Positions 33,559 through 38,958 of a stretch of DNA of 38,958 bases are shown here, in pieces (the first letter of the stretch is position 1; each line of letters opens with the position of its first letter). The stretch comes from Flavobacterium sp. (GTDB taxonomy: Bacteria > Bacteroidota > Bacteroidia > Flavobacteriales > Flavobacteriaceae): the NCBI GenBank assembly GCA_018062725.1, contig JAGORP010000007.1, positions 1 to 38,958 of the forward strand. Reading direction: 5' to 3'. The notes under the pieces were generated by a model. That model saw only the letters and a list, made by a program, of their open reading frames with translations. It ran no database searches and had not been told where the DNA came from. A program made the position numbers and the translations under genes.

Positions 33559-33627
33559 AGCCCTGATAGAGCCGGTATCCTTTGTGAGGTACGAGCAAAG
33601 ATAAAGGCGAAAGCAGGAAAAAGCTCC
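33559..33627 (+). ncRNA. Structured RNA element, copy B
   Basis: It has the same plan as the element at 4945. AGC (33559-33561) pairs with GCT (33623-33625) and CCTG (33562-33565) with CAGG (33614-33617), with the same AAAAA bulge. TAT (33576-33578) pairs with ATA (33601-33603), then a bulged C at 33579 and stem CTTTG/CAAAG. No -7 box is visible upstream on the plus strand and both neighbours run the other way, so this copy may be silent or read from elsewhere. Confidence 0.5.
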
Positions 33628-33628
33628 A

Positions 33629-33658
33629 GATTGCCACGTCGTTGATCCTCGCAATGAC
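33629..33658 (+). repeat. REP-like repeat GATTGC...CTCGCAATGAC, copy 1
   Basis: Begins GATTGC and ends CTCGCAATGAC, so its ends ATTGC/GCAAT are inverted. It directly follows structured RNA copy B. A second copy fills the gmk-nadD spacer at 37511-37536. Confidence 0.5.
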
Positions 33659-33659
33659 T

Positions 33660-34115
33660 TTAGAGAAACTTGCGAATTTGCATCATGATCCCCATGTGCA
33701 AACCTTCATGATAATTATTGAATTCCATAGCTGCTTTGGCACTTTTTACAACAAAACCAACTCCAGTTGTGAACTCCATATAGTAGACAAAAATTCCTTT
33801 TTCAAAATCTTCTTTTGTTTGTTCTAATGTTGAAAATAGCAATTGTTTTATCTCCTCAACTTCCTTCTGTGTAATGTCTCGTTCTGGTTTTGTACCTTTT
33901 TTATAGGTTTCTACCATGTCTTCCGAAATCATCATTGGTAAGCCAGATAATTTGTACACCAACATTTGTTGCACGGTTACAATGTGGCCTATATTCCAAA
34001 TAAGATTATTAGCAAATCCGTCCGGAATTTTATTTAATTGTGCTAAAGAATGATTTTCGAGAAGTTGCAAAAGCATCTTTCTGCTGTTGTGGTTAATTTC
34101 AAAAGTAGTTTGCAT
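33660..34115 (-). CDS. DinB-fold (YfiT/DinB superfamily) protein
   Basis: A 151-residue four-helix-bundle protein of the DinB-like superfamily, unrelated to DNA polymerase IV. The usual metal-binding histidines are present: His44 in 'WNIGHIVTVQQ', and His135 and His139 in 'NNYHEGLHMGIMMQIRKFL' near the C-terminus. Members include bacillithiol- or mycothiol-linked transferases and damage-inducible proteins; the role of this one is unknown. It begins 6 nt after the thioesterase gene and is probably co-transcribed with it. Confidence 0.85.
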   Translation of the reverse strand: MQTTFEINHNSRKMLLQLLENHSLAQLNKIPDGFANNLIWNIGHIVTVQQMLVYKLSGLPMMISEDMVETYKKGTKPERDITQKEVEEIKQLLFSTLEQTKEDFEKGIFVYYMEFTTGVGFVVKSAKAAMEFNNYHEGLHMGIMMQIRKFL

Positions 34116-34121
34116 AGTTGA

Positions 34122-34559
34122 TTATAAAGTTATAAAATCATCGGTTTTAGGGAAGGCATTCATGACATCGGCCACAATTTTCGGAGTTGGACTCGCTAGT
34201 TTTCTCAATTTTGTATCCATCCAAGCCCCATCAACACTAAGAACAGCACAAATTTCGTCTTTGTCATTTCTCAACTCGTGAACAATGGTCCAACGAGAAG
34301 CGTCGGGTTTCATCTTTCCGATTTTAGTACTTATCGTAATGGGAGTCCCCAACCGAATTTCTTTTCTAAAAACACATTCTTCCCGAAATAAAATTGGTCC
34401 AATATGATTCTCCTGCATTACCCGTAAACTTAATCCTTGTTGCTCTAGCACTTCGACACGATGTTGTGCTCCAAAATCATAATAAGCACTGTGACGCATA
34501 TGAAAATTCGGATCTAAATCGGACCAGCGAATCGAAATTTCTTTTGTAAAAATACCCAT
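34122..34559 (-). CDS. Hotdog-fold acyl-CoA thioesterase
   Basis: A 145-residue 4HBT-type thioesterase. The N-terminal active-site segment is 'ISIRWSDLDPNFHMRHSAYYDF', with the aspartate pair and following His/Asn typical of YbgC/4-hydroxybenzoyl-CoA thioesterase relatives; later strands 'GTPITISTKIGKM' and 'AVLSVDGAWMD' complete the fold. It would hydrolyse acyl-CoA or acyl-ACP thioesters in the cytoplasm; the chain length is unknown. A perfect -7 box lies upstream. It leads a two-gene operon with the DinB-fold gene and is divergent from the ArsC-like gene. Confidence 0.88.
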   Translation of the reverse strand: MGIFTKEISIRWSDLDPNFHMRHSAYYDFGAQHRVEVLEQQGLSLRVMQENHIGPILFREECVFRKEIRLGTPITISTKIGKMKPDASRWTIVHELRNDKDEICAVLSVDGAWMDTKLRKLASPTPKIVADVMNAFPKTDDFITL

Positions 34560-34575
34560 CTGTAAAAAATTTACT

Positions 34576-34583
34576 CAAAAATA
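34576..34583 (-). promoter_or_regulatory. -7 box TATTTTTG of the thioesterase operon
   Basis: The minus strand reads TATTTTTG, an exact TAnnTTTG match 16 nt upstream of the thioesterase ATG. Confidence 0.5.
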
Positions 34584-34646
34584 AAGAGAATAATTGGCTT
34601 AAATGAAACTCGAACATTTAATTTAAATCTATTTTAACGAAAACCG

Positions 34647-34654
34647 TATTTTTG
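34647..34654 (+). promoter_or_regulatory. -7 box TATTTTTG of the ArsC-like/EamA operon
   Basis: TATTTTTG is an exact TAnnTTTG match 27 nt before the ATG at 34682. The alternative TTG start at 34652 falls inside this box, so it cannot be translated from this promoter. Confidence 0.5.
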
Positions 34655-34681
34655 CAAGGTGAACAACTTAAAAACATTCTA

Positions 34682-35038
34682 ATGAATAAAATATATTTTC
34701 TTGCTTCCTGCGACACTTGCCGAAAAATCATCAAGTCATTGCCTAATACCGACAAATTAACGTTTATAGACATCCGACAAAATCCAATTTCAGAAACTGA
34801 TTTGGAAGAAATGTACCAACTTTCAGGAAGTTATGAAGCATTATTTAGCAAAAAAGCACAGTTGTACAAATCGATGGATTTGAAAAACAAAAACCTGCAA
34901 GAGCCTGATTTTAAAAAATACCTATTGGAACATTATACGTTCTTGAGCCGTCCAGTTGTTATTTTTAACAATGAAATTTTTATTGGAAATACGCAACCCA
35001 ATATTCTAAAATTAACAAAAGCCTTACAAAGTGTCTAA
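34682..35038 (+). CDS. ArsC/Spx family thioredoxin-fold protein
   Basis: A 118-residue protein of the arsenate reductase (ArsC)/Spx/YffB fold. The N-terminal motif is 'IYFLASCDTCRKIIKSL' with a redox CxxC (Cys10, Cys13), as in Spx and YffB; 'LFSKKAQLYK' and the late 'FLSRPVVIFNNEIFIG' with the conserved Arg-Pro follow. It could be a glutathione- or thioredoxin-linked reductase or a regulator; true arsenate reductase activity is not shown. I start at the ATG at 34682. The EamA gene begins 8 nt before this gene's end, so they are coupled. Confidence 0.88.
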   Translation: MNKIYFLASCDTCRKIIKSLPNTDKLTFIDIRQNPISETDLEEMYQLSGSYEALFSKKAQLYKSMDLKNKNLQEPDFKKYLLEHYTFLSRPVVIFNNEIFIGNTQPNILKLTKALQSV

Positions 35039-35939
35039 AAGAAATTGGGCGCTTGTAGCCGCCACTTTAGTATCAATTATCTACGGAGTTACTTTTACTA
35101 TCGCTAAAGATGTGATGCCGAAGCACATTGATGCGTTTGGATTTATTTTTCTTCGTGTGGGAGGCTCGATGTTGTTGTTTTGGTTCACTTCTCTAGTGAT
35201 TGGATGGTTTCACCCGGAACGTAATGAAAAAATTGAAAAAGCCGATTTTCCTAGAATCATCGCCGCTTCTTTTTTTGGAATTGCTTTTAATATGCTTACT
35301 TTTTTTAAAGGTTTGAGTTACACCTCTCCTATCATGGGTGCCGTTTTGATGGTTACCACTCCCATGATTGTCTTAGTTTTATCGGCCATTCTGATTAAAG
35401 AACGAATGGAAAACCGAAAGTTAATCGGAATTCTTTTAGGACTCGCCGGAACAATTACGTTGATTCTCTACGGAAAATCGATGGTGAATGCGCCAAATGC
35501 AACCTTAGGAAATATTCTCGTTTTTGTAAACGCTGTTTCGTACGGATTTTACCTCATCATCGTTAAAAAGTTAATGGACAAATACAAAGCACTCTCGTTT
35601 GTAAAATGGATTTATTTCTTCGGGTTTTTAATGGTCATTCCGTTTGGATGGAGCGAATTTCAAGCCGTAACATGGGCAACTTTACCAACTTCCGCTTTTC
35701 TAAAAATTGGTTTTGTGGTTGTTTTCTCCACGTTCTTGACATATTTATTGAATTTACTTTCCATGAAAGAATTAAAACCTACTACCGTAGCTGTTTTTAT
35801 TTATTTACAACCCTTGTTCGCTTCTATTTTCGCCATCGGGTTAGGAAAAGATGAATTGAGCTGGGTGAAGATTGGTTCGGCTTTGTTAATTTTTGTTGGA
35901 GTTTATTTGGTCACTATTAAAGCTCAAAAACAAGAATAA
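35031..35939 (+). CDS. EamA (DMT family) transporter
   Basis: A 302-residue inner-membrane protein with about ten hydrophobic helices in two EamA repeats: 'NWALVAATLVSIIYGVTFTI' begins the first and 'ATLGNILVFVNAVSYGFYLI' the second, each ending in a conserved E-rich loop ('ILIKERMENRKLIGILLGL' and 'LGKDELSWVKIGSALLIFVG'). Drug/metabolite transporters of this class export amino acids or metabolites; the substrate is unknown. It uses a GTG start overlapping the ArsC-like stop by 8 nt. It ends just before a palindrome upstream of yicC. Confidence 0.93.
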   Translation: MSKRNWALVAATLVSIIYGVTFTIAKDVMPKHIDAFGFIFLRVGGSMLLFWFTSLVIGWFHPERNEKIEKADFPRIIAASFFGIAFNMLTFFKGLSYTSPIMGAVLMVTTPMIVLVLSAILIKERMENRKLIGILLGLAGTITLILYGKSMVNAPNATLGNILVFVNAVSYGFYLIIVKKLMDKYKALSFVKWIYFFGFLMVIPFGWSEFQAVTWATLPTSAFLKIGFVVVFSTFLTYLLNLLSMKELKPTTVAVFIYLQPLFASIFAIGLGKDELSWVKIGSALLIFVGVYLVTIKAQKQE

Positions 35940-35944
35940 TTCTC

Positions 35945-35958
35945 ATTGCAATTGCAAT
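35945..35958. repeat. Perfect 14-bp palindrome ATTGCAATTGCAAT
   Basis: A self-complementary 14-mer located 5 nt after the EamA stop and about 24 nt upstream of the yicC -7 box candidate. It could be an operator; no known factor is assigned. Confidence 0.4.
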
Positions 35959-35981
35959 TTAATAGACTGCAAACTTTTATT

Positions 35982-35989
35982 TATCTTTA
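35982..35989 (+). promoter_or_regulatory. Near-consensus -7 box TATCTTTA of yicC
   Basis: TATCTTTA has one mismatch (last base) from TAnnTTTG and lies 17 nt before the yicC ATG at 36007. Confidence 0.35.
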
Positions 35990-36006
35990 CGCCTTATTTT
36001 ACAACT

Positions 36007-36867
36007 ATGATACAATCGATGACCGGTTTTGGAAAAGCCTCGTTGCAACTTCCAACCAAAAAAATAACTGTTGAAATCAAATCCCTAAACAGCAAAGGAT
36101 TAGACTTAAATGTTCGCATGCCGTCGGTGTATCGTGAAATGGAATTAGGACTACGTAACCAAATTTCGCAACAATTAGAACGTGGGAAAGTAGATTTTTC
36201 TTTATATATCGAAGTCACTGGCGAGGAAACTTCCACCAAAGTGAATGCGCCCATTGTAAAAGCTTACATCGCTCAAATGCGAGACATTTTACCTGATGCC
36301 GACAATACCGAGTTGATGAAAATGGCCGTTCGTATGCCCGATGCTTTAAAAACAGAACGTGACGAAATTGACGAAAACGAATGGAATCAAATTCAAACCG
36401 TTATAAATGAAGCGCTGGTAGGAATCAATCAATTTAGAAAAGACGAAGGACAGTCGTTAGAAACGGAATTCAACACCCGAATAAACAATATCCGTACCTT
36501 GATGAACGAAGCCGTTTCGTATGATGCCGAACGTGTTGAAACCGTAAAAAATCGTTTACGCACTGCACTTGACGAATTAAAAGCCAACGTAGATGAAAAT
36601 CGTTTTGAACAAGAATTGATTTTCTATCTTGAAAAATACGACATTACCGAAGAAAAAGTACGTTTAGGAAATCATTTGGATTATTTTATCGAAACCCTAA
36701 ACGGAAAAGAAGCCAACGGTCGTAAATTAGGCTTCATCACTCAAGAAATGGGACGTGAAATTAACACCATGGGATCTAAATCCAATCATACCGAAATGCA
36801 AAAATTGGTCGTGATGATGAAAGACGAGTTGGAAAAAATTAAGGAGCAGGTTCTTAATGTATTATAA
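36007..36867 (+). CDS. yicC: YicC family endoribonuclease-like protein
   Basis: A 286-residue protein of the YicC/YloC family. The N-terminus 'MIQSMTGFGKASLQL' is the family hallmark, followed by 'EIKSLNSKGLDLNVRMP'; the C-terminal DUF1732 part has 'KLGFITQEMGREINTMGSK' and 'VMMKDELEKIKEQVLNV'. Members have been reported as endoribonucleases acting on small RNAs in E. coli and Bacillus. I start at MIQSMTGFGKA (36007), as the upstream extension is not family-like. Together with gmk and nadD it forms a common Bacteroidota gene order; the 66-nt gap to gmk holds an inverted repeat. Confidence 0.95.
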   Translation: MIQSMTGFGKASLQLPTKKITVEIKSLNSKGLDLNVRMPSVYREMELGLRNQISQQLERGKVDFSLYIEVTGEETSTKVNAPIVKAYIAQMRDILPDADNTELMKMAVRMPDALKTERDEIDENEWNQIQTVINEALVGINQFRKDEGQSLETEFNTRINNIRTLMNEAVSYDAERVETVKNRLRTALDELKANVDENRFEQELIFYLEKYDITEEKVRLGNHLDYFIETLNGKEANGRKLGFITQEMGREINTMGSKSNHTEMQKLVVMMKDELEKIKEQVLNVL

Positions 36868-36873
36868 TATTTA

Positions 36874-36919
36874 GTCACGAATACACAAATCAATCTATAA
36901 TCATTCGTGTATTTGTGAC
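36874..36919. repeat. Imperfect inverted repeat between yicC and gmk
   Basis: GTCACGAATACACAAAT (36874-36890) and ATTCGTGTATTTGTGAC (36903-36919) are complementary except at two positions, around a 12-nt loop. The 'CACGAAT...ATTCGTG' theme is a common flavobacterial intergenic repeat (from memory). There is no T-run, so it is not a typical terminator. Confidence 0.6.
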
Positions 36920-36933
36920 AAAAAAACAATATA

Positions 36934-37509
36934 ATGAAACAAGGAAAATTAATCGTATTCTCAGCCCCTTCAGGATCGGGAAAAACCACTATAGTAAGAC
37001 ATTTATTAGGCATTGAAGAGTTAAATTTAGAATTCTCCATTTCGGCAGCCACACGTGAGCCGAGAGGTGAAGAAATTTCTGGAAAAGACTATTATTTCAT
37101 GTCGATTGAAGAATTTAAAAAACACATCAAAGCAGAAGATTTTGTCGAATGGGAAGAAGTATACCGTGATAACTTTTACGGTACTTTAAAAACAGAAGTA
37201 GAACGCATTTGGGCTTTGGGTAAAAATGTTATTTTCGACATTGATGTGGCGGGTGGACTTCGAATTAAATCGAAATTCCCAGAACAAACCCTTGCCGTAT
37301 TCGTAAAACCACCTAGCGTAGACGAATTAAAACGCCGCTTAAAAGAACGTTCTACCGAAAGCGATGACAAAATCAACATGCGTATTGCCAAAGCCCACGT
37401 AGAATTAGCTACCGCGCCGCAATTTGACGTGATTATTAAAAATTACGATTTGGATGTAGCGAAGGAAGAGGCGTATGAATTGGTGAAGAATTTTGTTGAA
37501 AAAGTATAA
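36934..37509 (+). CDS. gmk: Guanylate kinase
   Basis: A 191-residue enzyme phosphorylating GMP to GDP with ATP. Visible: the P-loop 'SAPSGSGKTTI' (10-20) with Lys17; the GMP-binding segment 'SISAATREPRGEEISGKDYYF' (partly quoted); 'DFVEWEEVYRDNFYGT'; and 'IFDIDVAGGLRIKSKFP'. Length and motif order are standard. It lies between yicC and nadD; the spacer to nadD is made almost entirely of a dispersed repeat. Confidence 0.97.
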   Translation: MKQGKLIVFSAPSGSGKTTIVRHLLGIEELNLEFSISAATREPRGEEISGKDYYFMSIEEFKKHIKAEDFVEWEEVYRDNFYGTLKTEVERIWALGKNVIFDIDVAGGLRIKSKFPEQTLAVFVKPPSVDELKRRLKERSTESDDKINMRIAKAHVELATAPQFDVIIKNYDLDVAKEEAYELVKNFVEKV

Positions 37510-37510
37510 T

Positions 37511-37536
37511 GATTGCTTCACCAAACTCGCAATGAC
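37511..37536 (+). repeat. REP-like repeat GATTGC...CTCGCAATGAC, copy 2
   Basis: Twenty-six bases beginning GATTGC and ending CTCGCAATGAC, matching copy 1 at 33629. It starts 2 nt after the gmk stop and ends immediately before the nadD ATG, so the spacer is essentially the repeat. Confidence 0.5.
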
Positions 37537-38118
37537 ATGAAAATAGGGCTATACTTCGGAACATTCAATCCCATTCACATTGGGCATATGATTATTGCCA
37601 ACCATATGGCAGAGCATTCCGATTTGGATCAAATTTGGATGGTCGTTACCCCACACAATCCACACAAACAGAAAAACACCTTGTTGGATGATTACCATCG
37701 CTTGCACATGGTGCATTTGGCCACCGAAGATTTTCCAAAAATAAAACCTTCGGACATTGAATTCAAACTTCCACAACCCAATTATACCGTCAATACGTTA
37801 GCCCATTTACAAGAAAAATTCCCACAACACGAATTTGCACTAATCATGGGGGAAGACAATTTAAATTCGTTGCACAAGTGGAAAAATTACGAGGTGATTT
37901 TACAAAATCATACTATTTATGTCTATCCGAGAGTAAATTCGGGCGAAATGGATGCGCAATTCATTAACAACCCCAAAATTCATCGCGTAGGCGCTCCAAT
38001 TATCGAACTCTCTTCAACATTCATTAGGGAAAGTATTAAAAACAAAAAAAACATTATCCCTATGTTACCTCATAAAGTTTGGGACTATGTGGAGCATAAT
38101 TTGTTTTATACGAAATGA
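37537..38118 (+). CDS. nadD: Nicotinate-nucleotide adenylyltransferase
   Basis: A 193-residue nucleotidyltransferase joining nicotinate mononucleotide with ATP to form deamido-NAD. Motifs: 'GLYFGTFNPIHIGHMIIAN' with the (H/T)xGH site (His14, His17), 'TPHNPHKQK', 'IMGEDNLNSLHKWKNY' and 'ELSSTFIRESIKN' (ISxTxxR-like). I start at MKIGLYFG (37537); the eight extra codons upstream (from 37513) come from a dispersed repeat and are not protein-like. Its TGA overlaps the ATG of the next gene (ATGA). Confidence 0.96.
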   Translation: MKIGLYFGTFNPIHIGHMIIANHMAEHSDLDQIWMVVTPHNPHKQKNTLLDDYHRLHMVHLATEDFPKIKPSDIEFKLPQPNYTVNTLAHLQEKFPQHEFALIMGEDNLNSLHKWKNYEVILQNHTIYVYPRVNSGEMDAQFINNPKIHRVGAPIIELSSTFIRESIKNKKNIIPMLPHKVWDYVEHNLFYTK

Positions 38119-38561
38119 AAAGTAGTATAAAAGATTGGATTAAAAGCCTTCCATTTATTGTTATTAGTTTATTCTATCTTTTCAAATTGGAAGATTTTTT
38201 TACTCAAATTGATAATTTATTTTTTAAAATTATCGTTTCAGTAATTCTAATTTATTCTATTCTAAACATTTTTTTAGATGGATTTACAACTTTTTCAATT
38301 GAGGAAAACCAATGGGCAGATTTCAAAAGAGGTCTTGATTATCATATAGATAAAATGGTAGATTCTATGATTATTAGAAGTAAAATTTTGATTGTTTTAA
38401 TGTTGGTTTGGATAGGATTTTTCTCATACATCTTTTTTAAAAATCAAAACGCGTTAAGTATTTATACGTTTTTCTTTGTTTTTTTATTCCCGCTTTTTGT
38501 CAATTTATATCTAATAAAAAACACTTTAGAAATAATACGTGATAACGAAAAAGGATCTTAA
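38115..38561 (+). CDS. Hypothetical 4-TM membrane protein
   Basis: I do not recognise this 148-residue protein. It has four hydrophobic segments (about 10-25, 36-55, 88-106 and 113-134), very rich in Phe, Ile and Leu, and a charged middle section 'SIEENQWADFKRGLDYHIDKM' (partly quoted) between helices 2 and 3. It begins with an ATGA overlap with nadD, which suggests translational coupling, and it is more AT-rich than its neighbours. The next gene has its own promoter, so this is the last gene of the yicC-gmk-nadD unit. Confidence 0.7.
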   Translation: MKSSIKDWIKSLPFIVISLFYLFKLEDFFTQIDNLFFKIIVSVILIYSILNIFLDGFTTFSIEENQWADFKRGLDYHIDKMVDSMIIRSKILIVLMLVWIGFFSYIFFKNQNALSIYTFFFVFLFPLFVNLYLIKNTLEIIRDNEKGS

Positions 38562-38574
38562 CAAACCTTTACCA

Positions 38575-38603
38575 TTTGTTCCCAATATAGTTTCTTAACT
38601 TTA
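38575..38603 (+). promoter_or_regulatory. Promoter TTTG-N17-TAACTTTA of the alcohol dehydrogenase gene
   Basis: TTTG at 38575-38578, then 17 nt, then TAACTTTA at 38596-38603 (one mismatch from TAnnTTTG). The spacing is identical to the greA distal promoter. The ATG is 20 nt downstream. Confidence 0.55.
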
Positions 38604-38623
38604 AGCTTTTAAATTTTTAAGCT

Positions 38624-38958
38624 ATGTTAAACTTCGAATTATACAATCCGACCAATTATGTGTTTGGAAAAGGGCAAATCGCCAAACTTACCGAATTAAT
38701 TCCGTCCAATATCAAAATTTTAGTCGCCTACGGTGGCGGTAGTATCTTCAAAAATGGGGTGTACGATCAAGTGAAGGCCTCTTTAAAAAATAACGAAATA
38801 GTTGAATTTGGTGGCATTGAACCCAATCCACGCTACGAAACGCTAATGAAAGCCGTTCAGATAATCCGCGAACAAAAAATCGATTTTATTTTAGCTGTCG
38901 GAGGAGGAAGTGTGATCGATGGTGTCAAATTTATTTCGGCAGCAGTACATTATAAAGG
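38624..38958 (+). CDS. YqhD-like iron-containing alcohol dehydrogenase, N-terminal fragment
   Basis: The first 111 codons of a gene cut by the window end. It begins 'MLNFELYNPTNYVFGKGQI', with cofactor-binding motifs 'VAYGGGSIFKNGVYDQV', 'FGGIEPNPRYETLMKAV' and 'ILAVGGGSVIDGVKFISAA'. These closely resemble E. coli YqhD, an NADPH-dependent aldehyde reductase of the iron-containing alcohol dehydrogenase family that detoxifies short and lipid-derived aldehydes. The metal-binding His residues lie beyond the window. It has its own good promoter. Confidence 0.92.
   Translation, partial: MLNFELYNPTNYVFGKGQIAKLTELIPSNIKILVAYGGGSIFKNGVYDQVKASLKNNEIVEFGGIEPNPRYETLMKAVQIIREQKIDFILAVGGGSVIDGVKFISAAVHYK

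Noticed and set aside
33660..34115. DinB-fold protein as a second DNA polymerase IV
   Set aside because: The name is shared but the protein is a small four-helix metal-binding bundle with no polymerase motifs.

Overview
The window looks like a chromosomal segment of a low-GC member of the Bacteroidota, most likely a Flavobacterium or close relative. The evidence is a PorZ-type protein with a type IX secretion sorting domain, an IPExxxVDY-family protein, and a glutamate dehydrogenase beside a flavobacterial outer-membrane protein. Promoters carry the Bacteroidota -7 box TAnnTTTG (twice with TTTG 17 nt upstream), and Shine-Dalgarno sequences are almost absent. It is an ordinary housekeeping region: I see no phage, transposase, CRISPR array, tRNA or rRNA.

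Layout. 1-3.8 kb: end of a TonB-dependent receptor, a lipoprotein with a degenerate Rieske motif, greA-HIT, and an IPExxxVDY gene with pyruvate kinase. 3.8-9.5 kb: DNA polymerase IV, a structured RNA element leading into a CYTH triphosphatase-like gene, RlpA, a small 4-TM protein, glucose-6-phosphate isomerase and an M23 lipoprotein. 9.6-15.9 kb: an aromatic amino-acid catabolism block (tryptophan 2,3-dioxygenase with a DUF3108 protein, 4-hydroxyphenylpyruvate dioxygenase, homogentisate dioxygenase, APC permease). The 415-bp gap at 11297-11711 holds a candidate small RNA and interleaved inverted repeats. 16-22.2 kb: uvrC with a patatin/beta-barrel (type Vd-like) protein, divergent from a PLP decarboxylase, 5-formyl-THF cyclo-ligase and a tiny lipoprotein. 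22.2-29.8 kb: porZ-recO and ileS-dksA-like, then lspA. 29.9-34.6 kb: gdhA, an outer-membrane protein, a Cys/Met PLP enzyme, a DinB-fold protein and a thioesterase. 34.7-39 kb: ArsC/Spx-like, EamA transporter, yicC-gmk-nadD, a membrane protein and the start of a YqhD-like alcohol dehydrogenase.

Most notable observations: two copies of a structured RNA element with compensatory base changes between them; a roughly 105-nt orphan RNA with its own promoter box and terminator; an IleRS whose HIGH motif reads GIHH; several proteins whose family metal or cluster ligands are changed (DksA-like, Rieske-like, M23); a pyruvate-kinase terminator embedded in the end of dinB; and a heptanucleotide repeat inside a signal-peptide coding region. 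Dispersed intergenic repeats recur throughout. Database statements are from memory and were not checked.
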